Origin: Planctomycetota bacterium
GTDB taxonomy: Bacteria > Planctomycetota > UBA1135 > GCA-002686595
DNA length: 64,000 nt
Direction: 5' to 3'
Assembly (NCBI GenBank): GCA_002683825.1
Contig: NYUD01000030.1
Span: 62,001-126,000 of the forward strand
In this document: one piece after another, positions 14,086 to 23,784 of the stretch
Position numbering within the stretch: position 1 is the first letter of the stretch
Layout of the letters: each line of letters begins with the position of its first letter
Notes under the pieces: generated by a model
What the model saw: only the letters and a program-made list of their open reading frames with translations
Told to the model about the DNA's origin: nothing
Databases searched by the model: none
Made by a program: the position numbers and the translations under genes

Positions 14086-15458
14086 GTCTGGCCAGCCGCC
14101 TGATTTGCGCGGGCTGCGACACGGCCCTCTCACCACAGGAGGCTCGACCGTTTTGCTGCCCCCGCAAAGACGCAGGGGACGACGTCGATCACGTCCTCGG
14201 GATCGAGCTGGACCTCGAGGGAGACGCCTTCCCGGAGGCCGACGATCCGGACCCGTTCGTTGTCTTTCGGAAGCTCTTCCACTCCTATCGCTTCGCGCGC
14301 CGCAAAGGCGTGGAAGACGCGGAGTTCGTGGCGCGCGTTCGCGAGATCGATCGGGCACTGGCCGAGACGGACGGACGCAGCTTTCGGTTCACGCCCCTCG
14401 TGCGCAGTCGGGAGCTCGAATCCGCGGCGGGAATCGCAAACGTCTGGATCAAGGATGAGACCGGGAACGTGGGCGGCTCGCACAAGGCGCGGCACCTGAT
14501 GGGCATCGCCCTGCACCTGGCCTTTGCGCAGGAGGCGGGCCGGGAGCTTTCCATCTCGAGCTGCGGAAACGCCGCGCTGGGCGCCGCGCTCGTCGCCAAG
14601 GCCACGGGGCGGCCGTTGAAGGCTTTCGTTCCGCCCGCTGCGGACGCGCTCGTCCTCGCCAGGCTGGAGGAGCTGGGAACCCGGGTGGTGGCGTGCGAAC
14701 GAACACCCGAGCTGCCTCCCGGCGATCCCTGCACGCACCGCTTCCGCGCCGATGTCGCGGGTGGGGCACTGCCCTTTTCGGTTCAAGGCAGCGACAACGC
14801 GCTGTCCCTGGAGGGCGGGCGGACGCTTGTCTGGGAGATGGTCTCCCAGTTCAAGGAGTCCAGCATGCCCCTGCCGGACAACGTCGTGATCCAGGTCGGG
14901 GGCGGAGCCCTGGGCAGCTCCTTCGTCCAGGGCTTCGAGACCGCCCTGCAGCTCGGTGCGGTGGAACGGCTTCCGCGTTTCTTCTTCGTGCAAACCGAGA
15001 AGCTCCACCCCCTCGAACGGGCCTGGCGACGGCTGACCGAAGACGCCTACGCCGCGGCCGGCGAATCCCCTGGCAAGAGATCGAACGCCGAGCACGCGGC
15101 TTGGTGGCTCGAGCACCGCGAGGACGAGGAGGTACGGCGCGTGTGGCGAGGGGCGCGACGCAGGCGTTCGCGCTACATGCAGCCCTGGAAAACGGCGCCG
15201 AAAAGCCTGGCGACGGGCATTCTCGACGACGAGACCTACGATGGATTCGTGCTGCTCGACGCCCTGATCCGGACCGGCGGATGGCCCCTTCTGGCATCGG
15301 AGGAGGGGCTCTCGCGATCCCAGGAACTCGCCGACGTCGCCGGCATCCCGGCCTGCGCCACGGCAACCGCGGGCCTCGCCGGGCTCCTCGCGCTGGATGA
15401 AGCGACGGGGTTCGAAGACCAGGGCTGGGCGGTTCTTTTCACGGGAGAACGACGATGA
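14082..15458 (+). CDS. Second fold-type II PLP enzyme with N-terminal zinc-ribbon-like segment (threonine synthase-like)
   Basis: 458 residues from GTG 14082, overlapping the previous TGA (GTGA). Residues 9-26 (CAGC then CC) look like the zinc-ribbon start of threonine-synthase-like proteins. GGSHKARH (Lys135) is the PLP lysine region and [12 protein letters not shown] the phosphate loop; GGGALGSS is the glycine loop. Being translationally coupled to another PLP enzyme of the same fold suggests either a heteromeric enzyme or two consecutive steps. The substrate is unknown. A beta-replacing or eliminating lyase acting on diaminopropionate, ureido-alanine or serine-like compounds would fit the operon. 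Confidence 0.78.
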
Positions 15459-16390
15459 CAACGATCGTTCGAGCCGCCCTGACGGAAACGCGCAACGCCT
15501 ATCACCCCATGCCGGCCAGCCTGGCCGAGCTCTCCGGCCTCAGCGGTTCGCTGGAGGCCATCCGCGCCAAGAACGTCGCACACCACGTCGAGCTGATCCG
15601 TCGAGCCGCCCGGGACGACGTTCACGTCCTCTGTCTGGGCGAACTCTTCACGGGTCCCTACTTCGCCCTGCACCGCGACCCCATGTGGTTCGAGCTGGCC
15701 GAGGATGCCCGCGCAGGCCCGACCATCACCACGCTGCGCGAGGTCGCACGCGAAGTGGAAATGATCCTCATCGCTCCGCTCTACGAACTCGATCCCGATT
15801 CCAGGACACGCTTCAACACGGCCGTCGTCATCGACGAGCGCGGCGAACTGCTCGGGAAGTACCGCAAGACGCACATTCCCAGCGGCACCAACGAATGCGC
15901 GAGTTTCTGCGAAGACTTCTACTACGGGCCGAGTGACGGCCGACTCGACGACACGCCGGCGAACAACTCGAAGAACCCGTTCTTTCCCGTCTTCCAGACC
16001 AGGGTCGGGCGCATCGGCATCTCGACCTGCTACGACCGCCATTTTCCCGGAGTCGCCCGGTCCCTGGCCGCCGAGGGGGCGCAGATCGTCTTCTCCCCCG
16101 CCGTCACCTTCGGCGAAAAATCGCGCCGCATGTGGGAGCTCGAGTTCCTCGTCGACGCTGCGCGCCACAACCTCTTCATCGGCGGCTCGAACCGCAAGGG
16201 AAACGAGCCTCCCTTCGACGTCGAGTATTTCGGCGCCAGCTACTTCTGCAGCCCCGGCGGTCGGTTGGCGAACCGCTCACAGCATGAAGAGCTCGTGATC
16301 GCCGATCTCGATCTGGACGAGCTGTCGGCCGAGGACCCCTCCGGTTGGGATTTCGCCCGCGACACCCGTCCCGAGATCTACGGTGGCTAG
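15455..16390 (+). CDS. Nitrilase-superfamily amidase (beta-ureidopropionase/N-carbamoyl hydrolase type)
   Basis: 311 residues, overlapping the PLP gene by four bases (ATGA). The catalytic triad is Glu63 (in LGELF), Lys138 (in KYRKTH) and Cys192 (in STCYDRHFP); CYDRHFP is typical of beta-ureidopropionase and N-carbamoylputrescine amidase relatives. These enzymes hydrolyse N-carbamoyl groups to amine, CO2 and ammonia. In this operon it could remove ureido groups from a ring-opened purine, doing the work of YgeW/YgeY in the E. coli pathway; this is inference. Last gene of the operon, convergent with the YgfK-like gene. Confidence 0.87.
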   Translation: MTTIVRAALTETRNAYHPMPASLAELSGLSGSLEAIRAKNVAHHVELIRRAARDDVHVLCLGELFTGPYFALHRDPMWFELAEDARAGPTITTLREVAREVEMILIAPLYELDPDSRTRFNTAVVIDERGELLGKYRKTHIPSGTNECASFCEDFYYGPSDGRLDDTPANNSKNPFFPVFQTRVGRIGISTCYDRHFPGVARSLAAEGAQIVFSPAVTFGEKSRRMWELEFLVDAARHNLFIGGSNRKGNEPPFDVEYFGASYFCSPGGRLANRSQHEELVIADLDLDELSAEDPSGWDFARDTRPEIYGG

Positions 16391-16425
16391 TCGCTCTGGA
16401 CCGCGCCCCACGCACGGCGGCTCGC

Positions 16426-18471
16426 CTAGCTCCATGCACTGACGTAGTTGATCTCGTCGGCCTTTCCCACGGCGTCGCGGATCCAGATCAAAAGCTGGAA
16501 GTAGGTCAGGTCGACCTCCGTGCTCGCGGTGCCACGGGGGTCGCTGGCCGGGTCGTTCTCTTCCAGTTCGAGCTCGAATCCCGCCCCCGCGAAGCGGGCG
16601 CGTGGTGAACCGCCGCTCAAACTGTATTCAACGCCCCCGAAGCGGCCACGGACGACCGAGCCGCCACGCGTCTGTGCAAGATGAAATCCATCGAGGTGGG
16701 CGAAGCTCTTCCAGTCCTCGAGACGGCCGAAGAAACGCGGCTTGACGACGTAGGGCCCGCCGTCCTCGGGACAGAAGACGTCGCAGTTGCCGCAGTCATT
16801 GCAGAAATCCGCGAAGTTGGCGATCTGGTGTTTTTCTTCGATGACGAGTTCGCCGTCCGCGCGCGTTTTCCACAGGCCTTGTTCGTACCGAAGCTTCACG
16901 ATCGGCAGCCGCAGACGCGGCAGCACGAAGGTGAAGTTCGCATCGTTGGGGCAGACCGGGATGCACTTGTCGCAAGTGATGCAATCGAAGAGCTCCAGGC
17001 GGCTGCCGATCTTGCGGGGCGGCCTGGCGTTCCCGGCCTGCGCGTAGCGGGGGTCGCGGGTCGCTTTCTCCACGTAGCCCTTGGTATTGAGGAGGCGCGC
17101 CTGGGAGACCCAGGCTGCGAAGGTGTCCGGGGAACAGGCGCTTTCCAGGGGGCCCTCCCGCTCCAGCGCGGCTACGCAGCTCTCACGCTCCCCTTCCTCG
17201 AGGTCGAGCTCTTTCAGGGCGCTCGCGGCGTTCCCTGAGGCCCGGATGACGAAATCCTGCAGATCCTCCGCACCGGCGCGTTGCATACGTCGCTCGAGCT
17301 CTTCGAAGTACCCCGAGAAGCGCGCGTATCCGCCGGGCTTCAGGAGGTCGCTGCACACGGTGATCGCAACCAGGCCCAGGGCCGCCGCATCGGGGAAGTT
17401 CTTGCGGTCGATGCCGGCGGAGAACGAAATGGGATAGGCGTCCGCGAAGCGCTCTCGAAACCGTCCGACCAGACGCATCGCCAGGACGTGCAGCGGCGCT
17501 CCTGAGAGGTACATCTGCTCTTGCGTCTCTGGAAAGAAGTCGCGGTGGTTGTGAACGATCAGGGTGTTGGTGAACTTCACTCCGAATCCCAGGCCGAGCC
17601 CTCCGGCGGTATCACCCAGGCGCTGAACGAAGCCCTCCATCTCTTCCCAGCGGGTGTCGTTCTCGAAGGCGGAGTCCGGAATGCGAACGTCCTCGTAGCC
17701 CAGGATTCCGTTGAGAACCTCGCGCGCCTCGTCCGGACCCAGGAGCGTGGGGTTCAGCTTGACGATGCAGTTCAAGCCGTTCTCCCGCAGGAGAAAATCG
17801 ACGATGGCCTCGACCTCGTCGGGGGGACAGCCGTGGAAGGTGCTGAGGGTCAGGGTGTCGGAAAGGCGCGTCGTGAAGTCCAGGTCCCGAAAGCGGCGGT
17901 ACTCGTCCGGTATCTCGGAGCGCAGGCGCTCGACGACGCCGCTGGCGTCCTGCATCCCGCGAAGGAAGGCCTGGACCTGCGCGGAGCTAATCCCGGCCAG
18001 GTCGTAGCCCACGCTCATGTCGAACAGGGTCGCTTCCGCCCCCGGTTGCAGATCGAGCTTGCCGCTGGCGACCAGGATCTCGATCAACATCGATCCCTTG
18101 ACGTACTCCTCCAGGGACTGTTCGAGCTTCAACTCCTGCGACCACTCGATGTTGTAGCCGACCGTCTGCATGTCGATGCACGGGCGCGGGATCGTGAGCT
18201 CGTCATCGACCTGCACGGTCTTGAGCTCGATGATCCGCGAACCACCCAGCCAGGAAAGCAGGAGGTTCTGGGCCATCTGCGACTGCGGCCCCGCCGCCGG
18301 TCCGAGGGGGGTCCCGGCCCGCCTGCCGTGGAAGCTCGTGGAGAGCTCCCGTTCTCCCCCACCGAGGAAGAACTTCCCGCGTGGGAGATCGCAGATCGAC
18401 CCGGACGTTTCCAGCTCGCGAAACATCCTCCGGATCAGCGCTCCGAAGGGATAGGGCCGTAGCTCCGCCAT
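16426..18471 (-). CDS. ygfK: YgfK-like iron-sulfur reductase, short form
   Basis: 681 residues from ATG 18471; upstream in-frame codons are not conserved-looking. The N-terminal two-thirds resemble a dihydroorotate-dehydrogenase-type flavin barrel (LSTFHGCPPDE, VKLNPTLLG, GLGFGVKFTNT). The C-terminal part has two 4Fe-4S motifs, CITCDKCIPVCP and CNDCGNCDVFCP. YgfK is a marker of selenium-dependent hydroxylase clusters, named a putative selenate reductase subunit and more recently linked to anaerobic urate reduction. Enterobacterial YgfK is about 1030 residues with an extra GltD-like FAD/NAD(P)H domain that I do not find here, so an external electron donor is needed. Convergent with the operon it probably serves. 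Confidence 0.85.
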   Translation of the reverse strand: MAELRPYPFGALIRRMFRELETSGSICDLPRGKFFLGGGERELSTSFHGRRAGTPLGPAAGPQSQMAQNLLLSWLGGSRIIELKTVQVDDELTIPRPCIDMQTVGYNIEWSQELKLEQSLEEYVKGSMLIEILVASGKLDLQPGAEATLFDMSVGYDLAGISSAQVQAFLRGMQDASGVVERLRSEIPDEYRRFRDLDFTTRLSDTLTLSTFHGCPPDEVEAIVDFLLRENGLNCIVKLNPTLLGPDEAREVLNGILGYEDVRIPDSAFENDTRWEEMEGFVQRLGDTAGGLGLGFGVKFTNTLIVHNHRDFFPETQEQMYLSGAPLHVLAMRLVGRFRERFADAYPISFSAGIDRKNFPDAAALGLVAITVCSDLLKPGGYARFSGYFEELERRMQRAGAEDLQDFVIRASGNAASALKELDLEEGERESCVAALEREGPLESACSPDTFAAWVSQARLLNTKGYVEKATRDPRYAQAGNARPPRKIGSRLELFDCITCDKCIPVCPNDANFTFVLPRLRLPIVKLRYEQGLWKTRADGELVIEEKHQIANFADFCNDCGNCDVFCPEDGGPYVVKPRFFGRLEDWKSFAHLDGFHLAQTRGGSVVRGRFGGVEYSLSGGSPRARFAGAGFELELEENDPASDPRGTASTEVDLTYFQLLIWIRDAVGKADEINYVSAWS

Positions 18472-18652
18472 GGGGCGCAGCCTACTCTGCGGATCCTTGA
18501 AGTCGTCCAAGAATGGAGAATGGGATAGACTCCGGGACCGGGCATGAAAATGCCGGCGCCTCCACCTCACGGAGGTCGCCGGTCGTCTTCTCCCATCTCG
18601 AGGAGTGGAACTTCGGTCCGGAGCAGGAACGCGACCGTTCGAAAAAGAAACC

Positions 18653-19975
18653 ATGGGACGTCACCCCCTTACCCTCTGCGCCCTCAGCTTGCTCGCCACC
18701 CCCGTTTTCGCGCAGGAGACACCGAAGGATTGGCCCGAATTTCTTGGCCCGAACCGCACGGGAAGAGTCGAAGCCTCCGGCCTCAACTTCGATTGGGGCG
18801 AAGAGGGCCCTGAGGTTGCCTGGATGGCTTCCGTCGGGGAAGGATTCGGAGGGCCGGCCGTGCGCGACGGCGAGGTCTACTTGCTCGATCGCGAGGTCGG
18901 CTCCCTGGACCTTCTACGCGTCTTCGATCTCGAGAGCGGAGACGAGTTGTGGAGCGTGGAGTGGGAGGCCGAGGGCAGGTTGATTTTCCCAGGCTCGCGC
19001 ACCGTACCGAACGTCCAGAAAGATCGAGTTTACCTCTCCAGCGGCTTCGGACACGTGCTCTGCATCGATCGCAAGACCCACGAGATCGAGTGGGAGGTCG
19101 ACATGCGAGAGGTCTTCGGCGGCGAGCAACCGATGTTCGGCTGGGCCAACTCACCCTTGATCATCGACGACCTGCTCATCGTCTCCCCCCTCGGACAGGA
19201 AGTCGGACTCGTGGCCCTCGATCGCTTCACGGGAGAAGATGCCTGGTTCACCGAAAGCCTGGGCTACAGCCATTCGACACCCAGGCTGCTCAATCTGCTG
19301 GGCGAGGACCAGATCCTCTTCCTGTCGAACACCACCCGGGGCTCGAGACGGAGTGCAGCTACGCCCATGATGATCTCCAGCTTCGCCCCGGAGGACGGCG
19401 AGCTGATCTGGAGCCACGAGACCAAGCTCACCCGTCTGCCGATCCCCGGCCCGATCCGGATCGACGACAACCACATCTTCGTCACCGGTGGCTATCGGGG
19501 CGGTTCGACCCTGTTACAGATCGAAAAGAAGACATCAGGGTACGAGTTCGAAGAGCTCTTCCACATCGATCGCGGATCGCAGGTCCACACCCCCCTTCTC
19601 CACGGCGATCTCCTTTACCTCATCGTCAATGAGAACTGGAACCACGACAGCCGCGCGCGCCGCAAGGAAGGCGGACTGATGTGCCTCGACCTCGAGGGCA
19701 CAGAGCTCTGGCGAACGGCGGACGCCCCCTACTTCGGGCGCGGCAACTCGATCCTGGCCGGTGATCACCTGATCATCCAGGACGGGCTCAACGGCGTCTT
19801 GCGCGTCGTCGAGGCGAGCGCAAAGGGCTATCAGCAGATCGCCGAAGCCAACCTGTTCGAAATCGACGACCGCTCGGACCACCGGATGTGGGCGCCGATG
19901 GCACTCGCCAGCGGAATGCTGGTCCTGCGCAGCCAGGAAGATCTCATGTGTGTGCGGTTGGTGGACGAACTCTGA
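18653..19975 (+). CDS. Secreted PQQ-like beta-propeller protein
   Basis: 440 residues from ATG 18653, where a clear signal peptide begins (cut after VFAQ). WPEFLGPNRTG is the usual opening of planctomycete PQQ-like propeller proteins, followed by repeated blades with strand pairs such as DGEVYLLD, KDRVYLSSG and GDLLYLIV. No catalytic residues of quinoprotein dehydrogenases are evident, so it may be structural or a BamB-like assembly protein. It is divergent from ygfK across 181 bases and followed by a 182-base gap. Confidence 0.8.
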   Translation: MGRHPLTLCALSLLATPVFAQETPKDWPEFLGPNRTGRVEASGLNFDWGEEGPEVAWMASVGEGFGGPAVRDGEVYLLDREVGSLDLLRVFDLESGDELWSVEWEAEGRLIFPGSRTVPNVQKDRVYLSSGFGHVLCIDRKTHEIEWEVDMREVFGGEQPMFGWANSPLIIDDLLIVSPLGQEVGLVALDRFTGEDAWFTESLGYSHSTPRLLNLLGEDQILFLSNTTRGSRRSAATPMMISSFAPEDGELIWSHETKLTRLPIPGPIRIDDNHIFVTGGYRGGSTLLQIEKKTSGYEFEELFHIDRGSQVHTPLLHGDLLYLIVNENWNHDSRARRKEGGLMCLDLEGTELWRTADAPYFGRGNSILAGDHLIIQDGLNGVLRVVEASAKGYQQIAEANLFEIDDRSDHRMWAPMALASGMLVLRSQEDLMCVRLVDEL

Positions 19976-20157
19976 TGATGGCGGGCCCTGGCCCCCGCTG
20001 GACGAGAGTCTCCGGGAATTCGCAGCGCCCCGATGCACGCAGGCCCGGTGAACGAGTCCGTCCGCCCTCCGACGCTTCGAGAAGGTTCCTCGACACTGTG
20101 CTTTCGTAACGAAGCGACCGAGGAGAGAATGACGGGCGGAGGCTCCCCCAGCCGAAC

Positions 20158-20772
20158 GTGAAGTCGACGAGCCAAGCAAAGCACGAAGGGGTCCTGGTGA
20201 TCGCCTGCGGCGCCCTTTCCCGTGAGATCAAAGAACTGGCCCGGGCCAACGGTTGGCGGGGCGTGGTCGTGCGCTCGATTGCGGCGGAACTCCACAACAC
20301 GCCAGAGCGTATTCCCGAGGCGGTACGTGCCCGGATCCGCGCAGGCCGTGAGGAATTCGAGCGCATCTTCTGTGCCTATGCGGATTGTGGAACCGGCGGT
20401 CGACTCGACTCCGTCCTTTCCGAGGAAGGGGTCGAACGACTTCCCGGGGCGCACTGCTATCAGTTCTTTGCGGGCACAAGACTCTTCGACGAACTCTCCC
20501 GCCGGGAGCCGGGGACCTTCTACCTGACGGATTTCCTGGCCCGGCACTTCGAGCGCCTCGTCATCCGCGGGCTGGGACTGGACCACAACCCCGAGCTCTA
20601 CGGGGACTATTTCGGCCGGTACAAACGGCTCGTCTACCTCTCCCAGACGGACGCACCCCAGCTCATGCAACGTGCCCGAGCTGCGGCACAACGCCTGGGA
20701 CTCGAGTTCGAACACCGCCACACCGGCTATGGGTCGATGGCACGATCGCTGGAAGCTTTCGTCGCTGGATAG
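20158..20772 (+). CDS. DUF1638 family protein
   Basis: 204 residues with a GTG start. VIACGAL at the N-terminus and YADCGTGGRLD in the middle are hallmarks of DUF1638, a family of unknown function often found near corrinoid methyltransferase genes in other organisms; none is nearby here. Conserved Cys and His residues could bind a metal. It is the first gene of a tight operon with a phosphatase-like protein and a heptaheme cytochrome. Confidence 0.82.
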   Translation: MKSTSQAKHEGVLVIACGALSREIKELARANGWRGVVVRSIAAELHNTPERIPEAVRARIRAGREEFERIFCAYADCGTGGRLDSVLSEEGVERLPGAHCYQFFAGTRLFDELSRREPGTFYLTDFLARHFERLVIRGLGLDHNPELYGDYFGRYKRLVYLSQTDAPQLMQRARAAAQRLGLEFEHRHTGYGSMARSLEAFVAG

Positions 20773-20786
20773 AAACCGCCGTACCC

Positions 20787-21269
20787 ATGATCGACGAAGA
20801 GTTAAGGACAGCCCTTCGGGAAACGCAGCGCATCGTCTTCGCCTGCTCGGGCAACATGGTGCGCTCCGCCTTCGCGGAACTCTATGCCCGGCACCTGGAG
20901 ATTCCGCGGTCCATCTCATCGGTCGCCACGACCTATCGCAACGGCCGCATCTTTCCGGAGACAGCCCAGGCGTTGAAGCGCCTCGGTGTCTCAGCACAAG
21001 CCGTTCAAGGGTTTCGCCCGACCCACATCGACGACGCGCCCCATCTGTTCGATGGCAGTTGTATCCTCTTTGCCATGACGCGCTCCCATCTGCACGCCTT
21101 GGCCGGTGGCCCGGCGGATCGGGTTCCGAGCTTTCTCTTCCCGAGGATCCTGGCTCGAAAGGACGAGATCGCGGATCCGGTTCTCGAGGGCGCGGATTTC
21201 GGGCTCACCTTCCGGACGCTGGAACGCTGCACCCTGGCGCTGCTCGACGTACTCCGCGAAGAAACATGA
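20787..21269 (+). CDS. Low-molecular-weight protein tyrosine phosphatase-like protein
   Basis: 160 residues from ATG 20787, 14 bases after the DUF1638 stop. The P-loop CSGNMVRS (Cys20, Arg26) fits C-x5-R-S, and ADPVLEG near the C-terminus supplies the general acid Asp-Pro. Fold members are tyrosine phosphatases or arsenate reductases; extra cysteines of an arsenate reductase relay are not evident. It overlaps the next gene by four bases (ATGA), so it is co-translated with a multiheme cytochrome. Confidence 0.83.
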   Translation: MIDEELRTALRETQRIVFACSGNMVRSAFAELYARHLEIPRSISSVATTYRNGRIFPETAQALKRLGVSAQAVQGFRPTHIDDAPHLFDGSCILFAMTRSHLHALAGGPADRVPSFLFPRILARKDEIADPVLEGADFGLTFRTLERCTLALLDVLREET

Positions 21270-23053
21270 GCTGCCAAGGTTTGCTTCCCGGCTTGCTGGC
21301 ACTCCTGGCAAGTCCCGTTTTCGCTGAAGCTCAGCAGCGCGATCCCGCCTCCGAGCTCGCGATCGGGGCGAGCTGCACCGACTGCCACGCCGAGATCGTC
21401 GAGAGCTATCGCGCCGGCGGCATGGCACGGGCCCTCGACGGGATTCGGCCGGGCGAGTTCGCAGGATTGAAATCGGTCCTCGAAACGCAGACGGGCTTTC
21501 AATACCACTTCGAGGGCGACGGCAAGAATGCACGTATCGTCGAAAAGCGTGCCGCCACCTCCCTATCGGGCCGGCGCCCCCATCGCGACTCGGGGCGCCT
21601 GGCCTTCGCGATCGGCGCCGGTGTCCTGGATCGCTCGTACGCCGTCGCGAAGCACGAACGACTTTGGTTTGCTCCTCTGGAGGTGGTCTCGAGTGCCGAC
21701 GGAAACGAACGGCATGCGGCGCTCGCACCCGGACACGCGATGAAGCCGGGCTCGCGTTTCAGCGTGCCCATCACGCCCGAGTGCCTGGCCTGCCACACCG
21801 ACCTGCTGCCGCCTCGGGATTGGCCGCAGAATCGAATCCCGCCGCCTGAAGCGTGGCGACCCCGCGGCATCTCCTGCGGCGCCTGCCACTGCGGGGGAGA
21901 GGCCCACGTCGATTGGCGCTCCCGGGAACTACTGGGGCAAGAGCCGGCGGGAGAGGATCCCATTCTCAACCCTGCCCACCTCGGGCGCACGCAACGCATG
22001 TCGCTCTGTGCGGGGTGTCACCTGCAGGGAGACGCGCGCATCGAGCTCGAGCCGGGGAACCTGGCCCCGCCGGCCCCCGGCGGGGATCTCCTGGAACATC
22101 GCGCCATCTTCGTGGCCAGCCAGGCCACCGAAGAAGTGGGCTTCGTCAGCCATGTCGAACGCCTGGTTCTGTCGCGCTGCTACCTCGAAACGAGCGCGGA
22201 TGCCGATGGGCTCTCTTGCTCGAGCTGCCACGATCCCCATCGCCCCCTGCAGGATCCGCTGGAGCGCAAACGGGTGCGCGACGGCTGCAGCCGCTGCCAC
22301 GCACCCCATAACAGCTCGAACTCCTCCTGTCCGCTTTCCCCCGCCCGCAAGAAAGGGCGTGACTGCGTCGAGTGTCACATGCGCAGGACCGGCGTCTTCG
22401 ACGTCGCCCATGTCCGGATTCACGATCACTGGATTCGCAAGCGACCGGGCCCGGCCGCCGAAGCCGCGCCATTGCGCTTTCCCGAATCCGCCACCGGGGA
22501 CTGGCGAGCCTTCCGCTGGCCCGATGCCGAACCGCCTTCCCACCACGACGATCCCGGACTGTGGATGATGGCCCTCTACACAGCTCGTCACATGGAGCGG
22601 GCGGCTTCACTCCTGACGCGCGAGTCCGCCTTCGACGGGAAGCTGGCGATGTATCATCATGTCCGCGGAGTGTTGTTGGAGATGAACGGGCAATTCGACG
22701 CGGCGGTGAAGGAATATCGCCAGGCCATCCGGATCGATCCGGATCTGGCGGAATCGGTGAGCAACCTGGGCCTCTTGCACGGGCGCATGGGTGCGACCGA
22801 CGTCGGTTTGCGTGTCCTCGACGGCCTGATAGAGCGACACCCCGGGGCGGACGGGGCTTTGCGCAATCGCTCCCTGATCAAACGGGCCGGTGGAGACACG
22901 CAGGGCTTTCTGAAGGACCTCGAGGCTTCCATGAAGCTGCTTCCCAGCCCCGAGGTCGCCCGGGCGCTGGCCAGCGAGTGGCGCAAACGCGGGCGACCGG
23001 AGCGCGCGCGCTTCTGGGAAGAGGAAGCGCTGCGGTTGTCCGGCGGAAGGTAA
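21266..23053 (+). CDS. Heptaheme c-type cytochrome with C-terminal TPR repeats
   Basis: 595 residues from ATG 21266 overlapping the phosphatase stop. A signal peptide precedes EAQQRD. Seven CxxCH heme motifs are visible: CTDCH, CLACH, CGACH, CAGCH, CSSCH, CSRCH and CVECH. The C-terminal third carries tetratricopeptide repeats (FDAAVKEYRQAIRIDPDLAE). This architecture is known in planctomycete periplasmic electron-transfer proteins, often annotated as cytochrome c554/doxX-like or TPR multiheme; the redox partner is unknown. Confidence 0.86.
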   Translation: MSCQGLLPGLLALLASPVFAEAQQRDPASELAIGASCTDCHAEIVESYRAGGMARALDGIRPGEFAGLKSVLETQTGFQYHFEGDGKNARIVEKRAATSLSGRRPHRDSGRLAFAIGAGVLDRSYAVAKHERLWFAPLEVVSSADGNERHAALAPGHAMKPGSRFSVPITPECLACHTDLLPPRDWPQNRIPPPEAWRPRGISCGACHCGGEAHVDWRSRELLGQEPAGEDPILNPAHLGRTQRMSLCAGCHLQGDARIELEPGNLAPPAPGGDLLEHRAIFVASQATEEVGFVSHVERLVLSRCYLETSADADGLSCSSCHDPHRPLQDPLERKRVRDGCSRCHAPHNSSNSSCPLSPARKKGRDCVECHMRRTGVFDVAHVRIHDHWIRKRPGPAAEAAPLRFPESATGDWRAFRWPDAEPPSHHDDPGLWMMALYTARHMERAASLLTRESAFDGKLAMYHHVRGVLLEMNGQFDAAVKEYRQAIRIDPDLAESVSNLGLLHGRMGATDVGLRVLDGLIERHPGADGALRNRSLIKRAGGDTQGFLKDLEASMKLLPSPEVARALASEWRKRGRPERARFWEEEALRLSGGR

Positions 23054-23169
23054 GGGTTTTTCCCAGAAGAGAACGCACCGGGCAAGTCCCCCAAGCAAAG
23101 GGGGTCGAATAGCCCTACCATGGCCTACCACAGCGGAAGTTTCCGTCTCAATCGAAGAAGTCCACGATC

Positions 23170-23784
23170 ATGCGTCTGACATCCTTGCTCTTGTTCAGCC
23201 TTTTCGCCTGGGGCACCCTCGACCTCGCCACGGCGCCGACCGGCCCCGTGAGCCGGGCCGCCTCCAACCCCGCCGCGGCGGCCTCCTACACGGTGGATCC
23301 CACCCACTCAAACGTCCTGTGGAAGGTCAAGCACAACAACGCCTCGTACTTCTACGGCCGCTTCGCCAAGTTCAGCGGTAGCTTCACCTTCGACGAGAAG
23401 AAACCCGGTGACTGCGAGGTCCTCATGGAGGTCGATGCGGCCAGCGTCGACACGCGCACCAGCATGCTCGACAAGCACCTGCGCAGCCCGGACTTCTTCG
23501 ACGCGGTGCAGTTCCCCACGCTCATCTTCGAGAGCACCGACGTGGCGAAGGGCAAGGGCAAGAACATGTATTCGGTCACCGGTCGGCTCACCGTGCACGG
23601 CGTGACCAAGCCGATCACCTTCGACCTCGAACACACCGGCGACGGCAAGGGCCGCGACGGGCCGGTCATCGGCTTCCACACCTCCTTCACCATCGATCGC
23701 ACGAAGTTCGGCATGAACTACGGCCTGGGGGGCATCGGCAAGAAAGTCGAGATCATCATCAGCGTCGAAGCGAGCCAGGACTGA
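23170..23784 (+). CDS. YceI family periplasmic protein
   Basis: 204 residues with a signal peptide. YTVDPTHSNVLWKVKHNN, FDAVQFPTLIFES and GRLTVHGVTKPITFDL are the defining YceI motifs; the fold is a lipocalin-like barrel that binds isoprenoid-type lipids. A 116-base gap with room for a promoter precedes it. It is directly followed by a membrane protein gene with zero spacing, suggesting a bicistronic unit. Confidence 0.93.
   Translation: MRLTSLLLFSLFAWGTLDLATAPTGPVSRAASNPAAAASYTVDPTHSNVLWKVKHNNASYFYGRFAKFSGSFTFDEKKPGDCEVLMEVDAASVDTRTSMLDKHLRSPDFFDAVQFPTLIFESTDVAKGKGKNMYSVTGRLTVHGVTKPITFDLEHTGDGKGRDGPVIGFHTSFTIDRTKFGMNYGLGGIGKKVEIIISVEASQD

Noticed and set aside
20787..21269. Arsenate reductase ArsC
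   Set aside because: The P-loop fits, but the additional redox cysteines and ars-operon neighbours are not evident.
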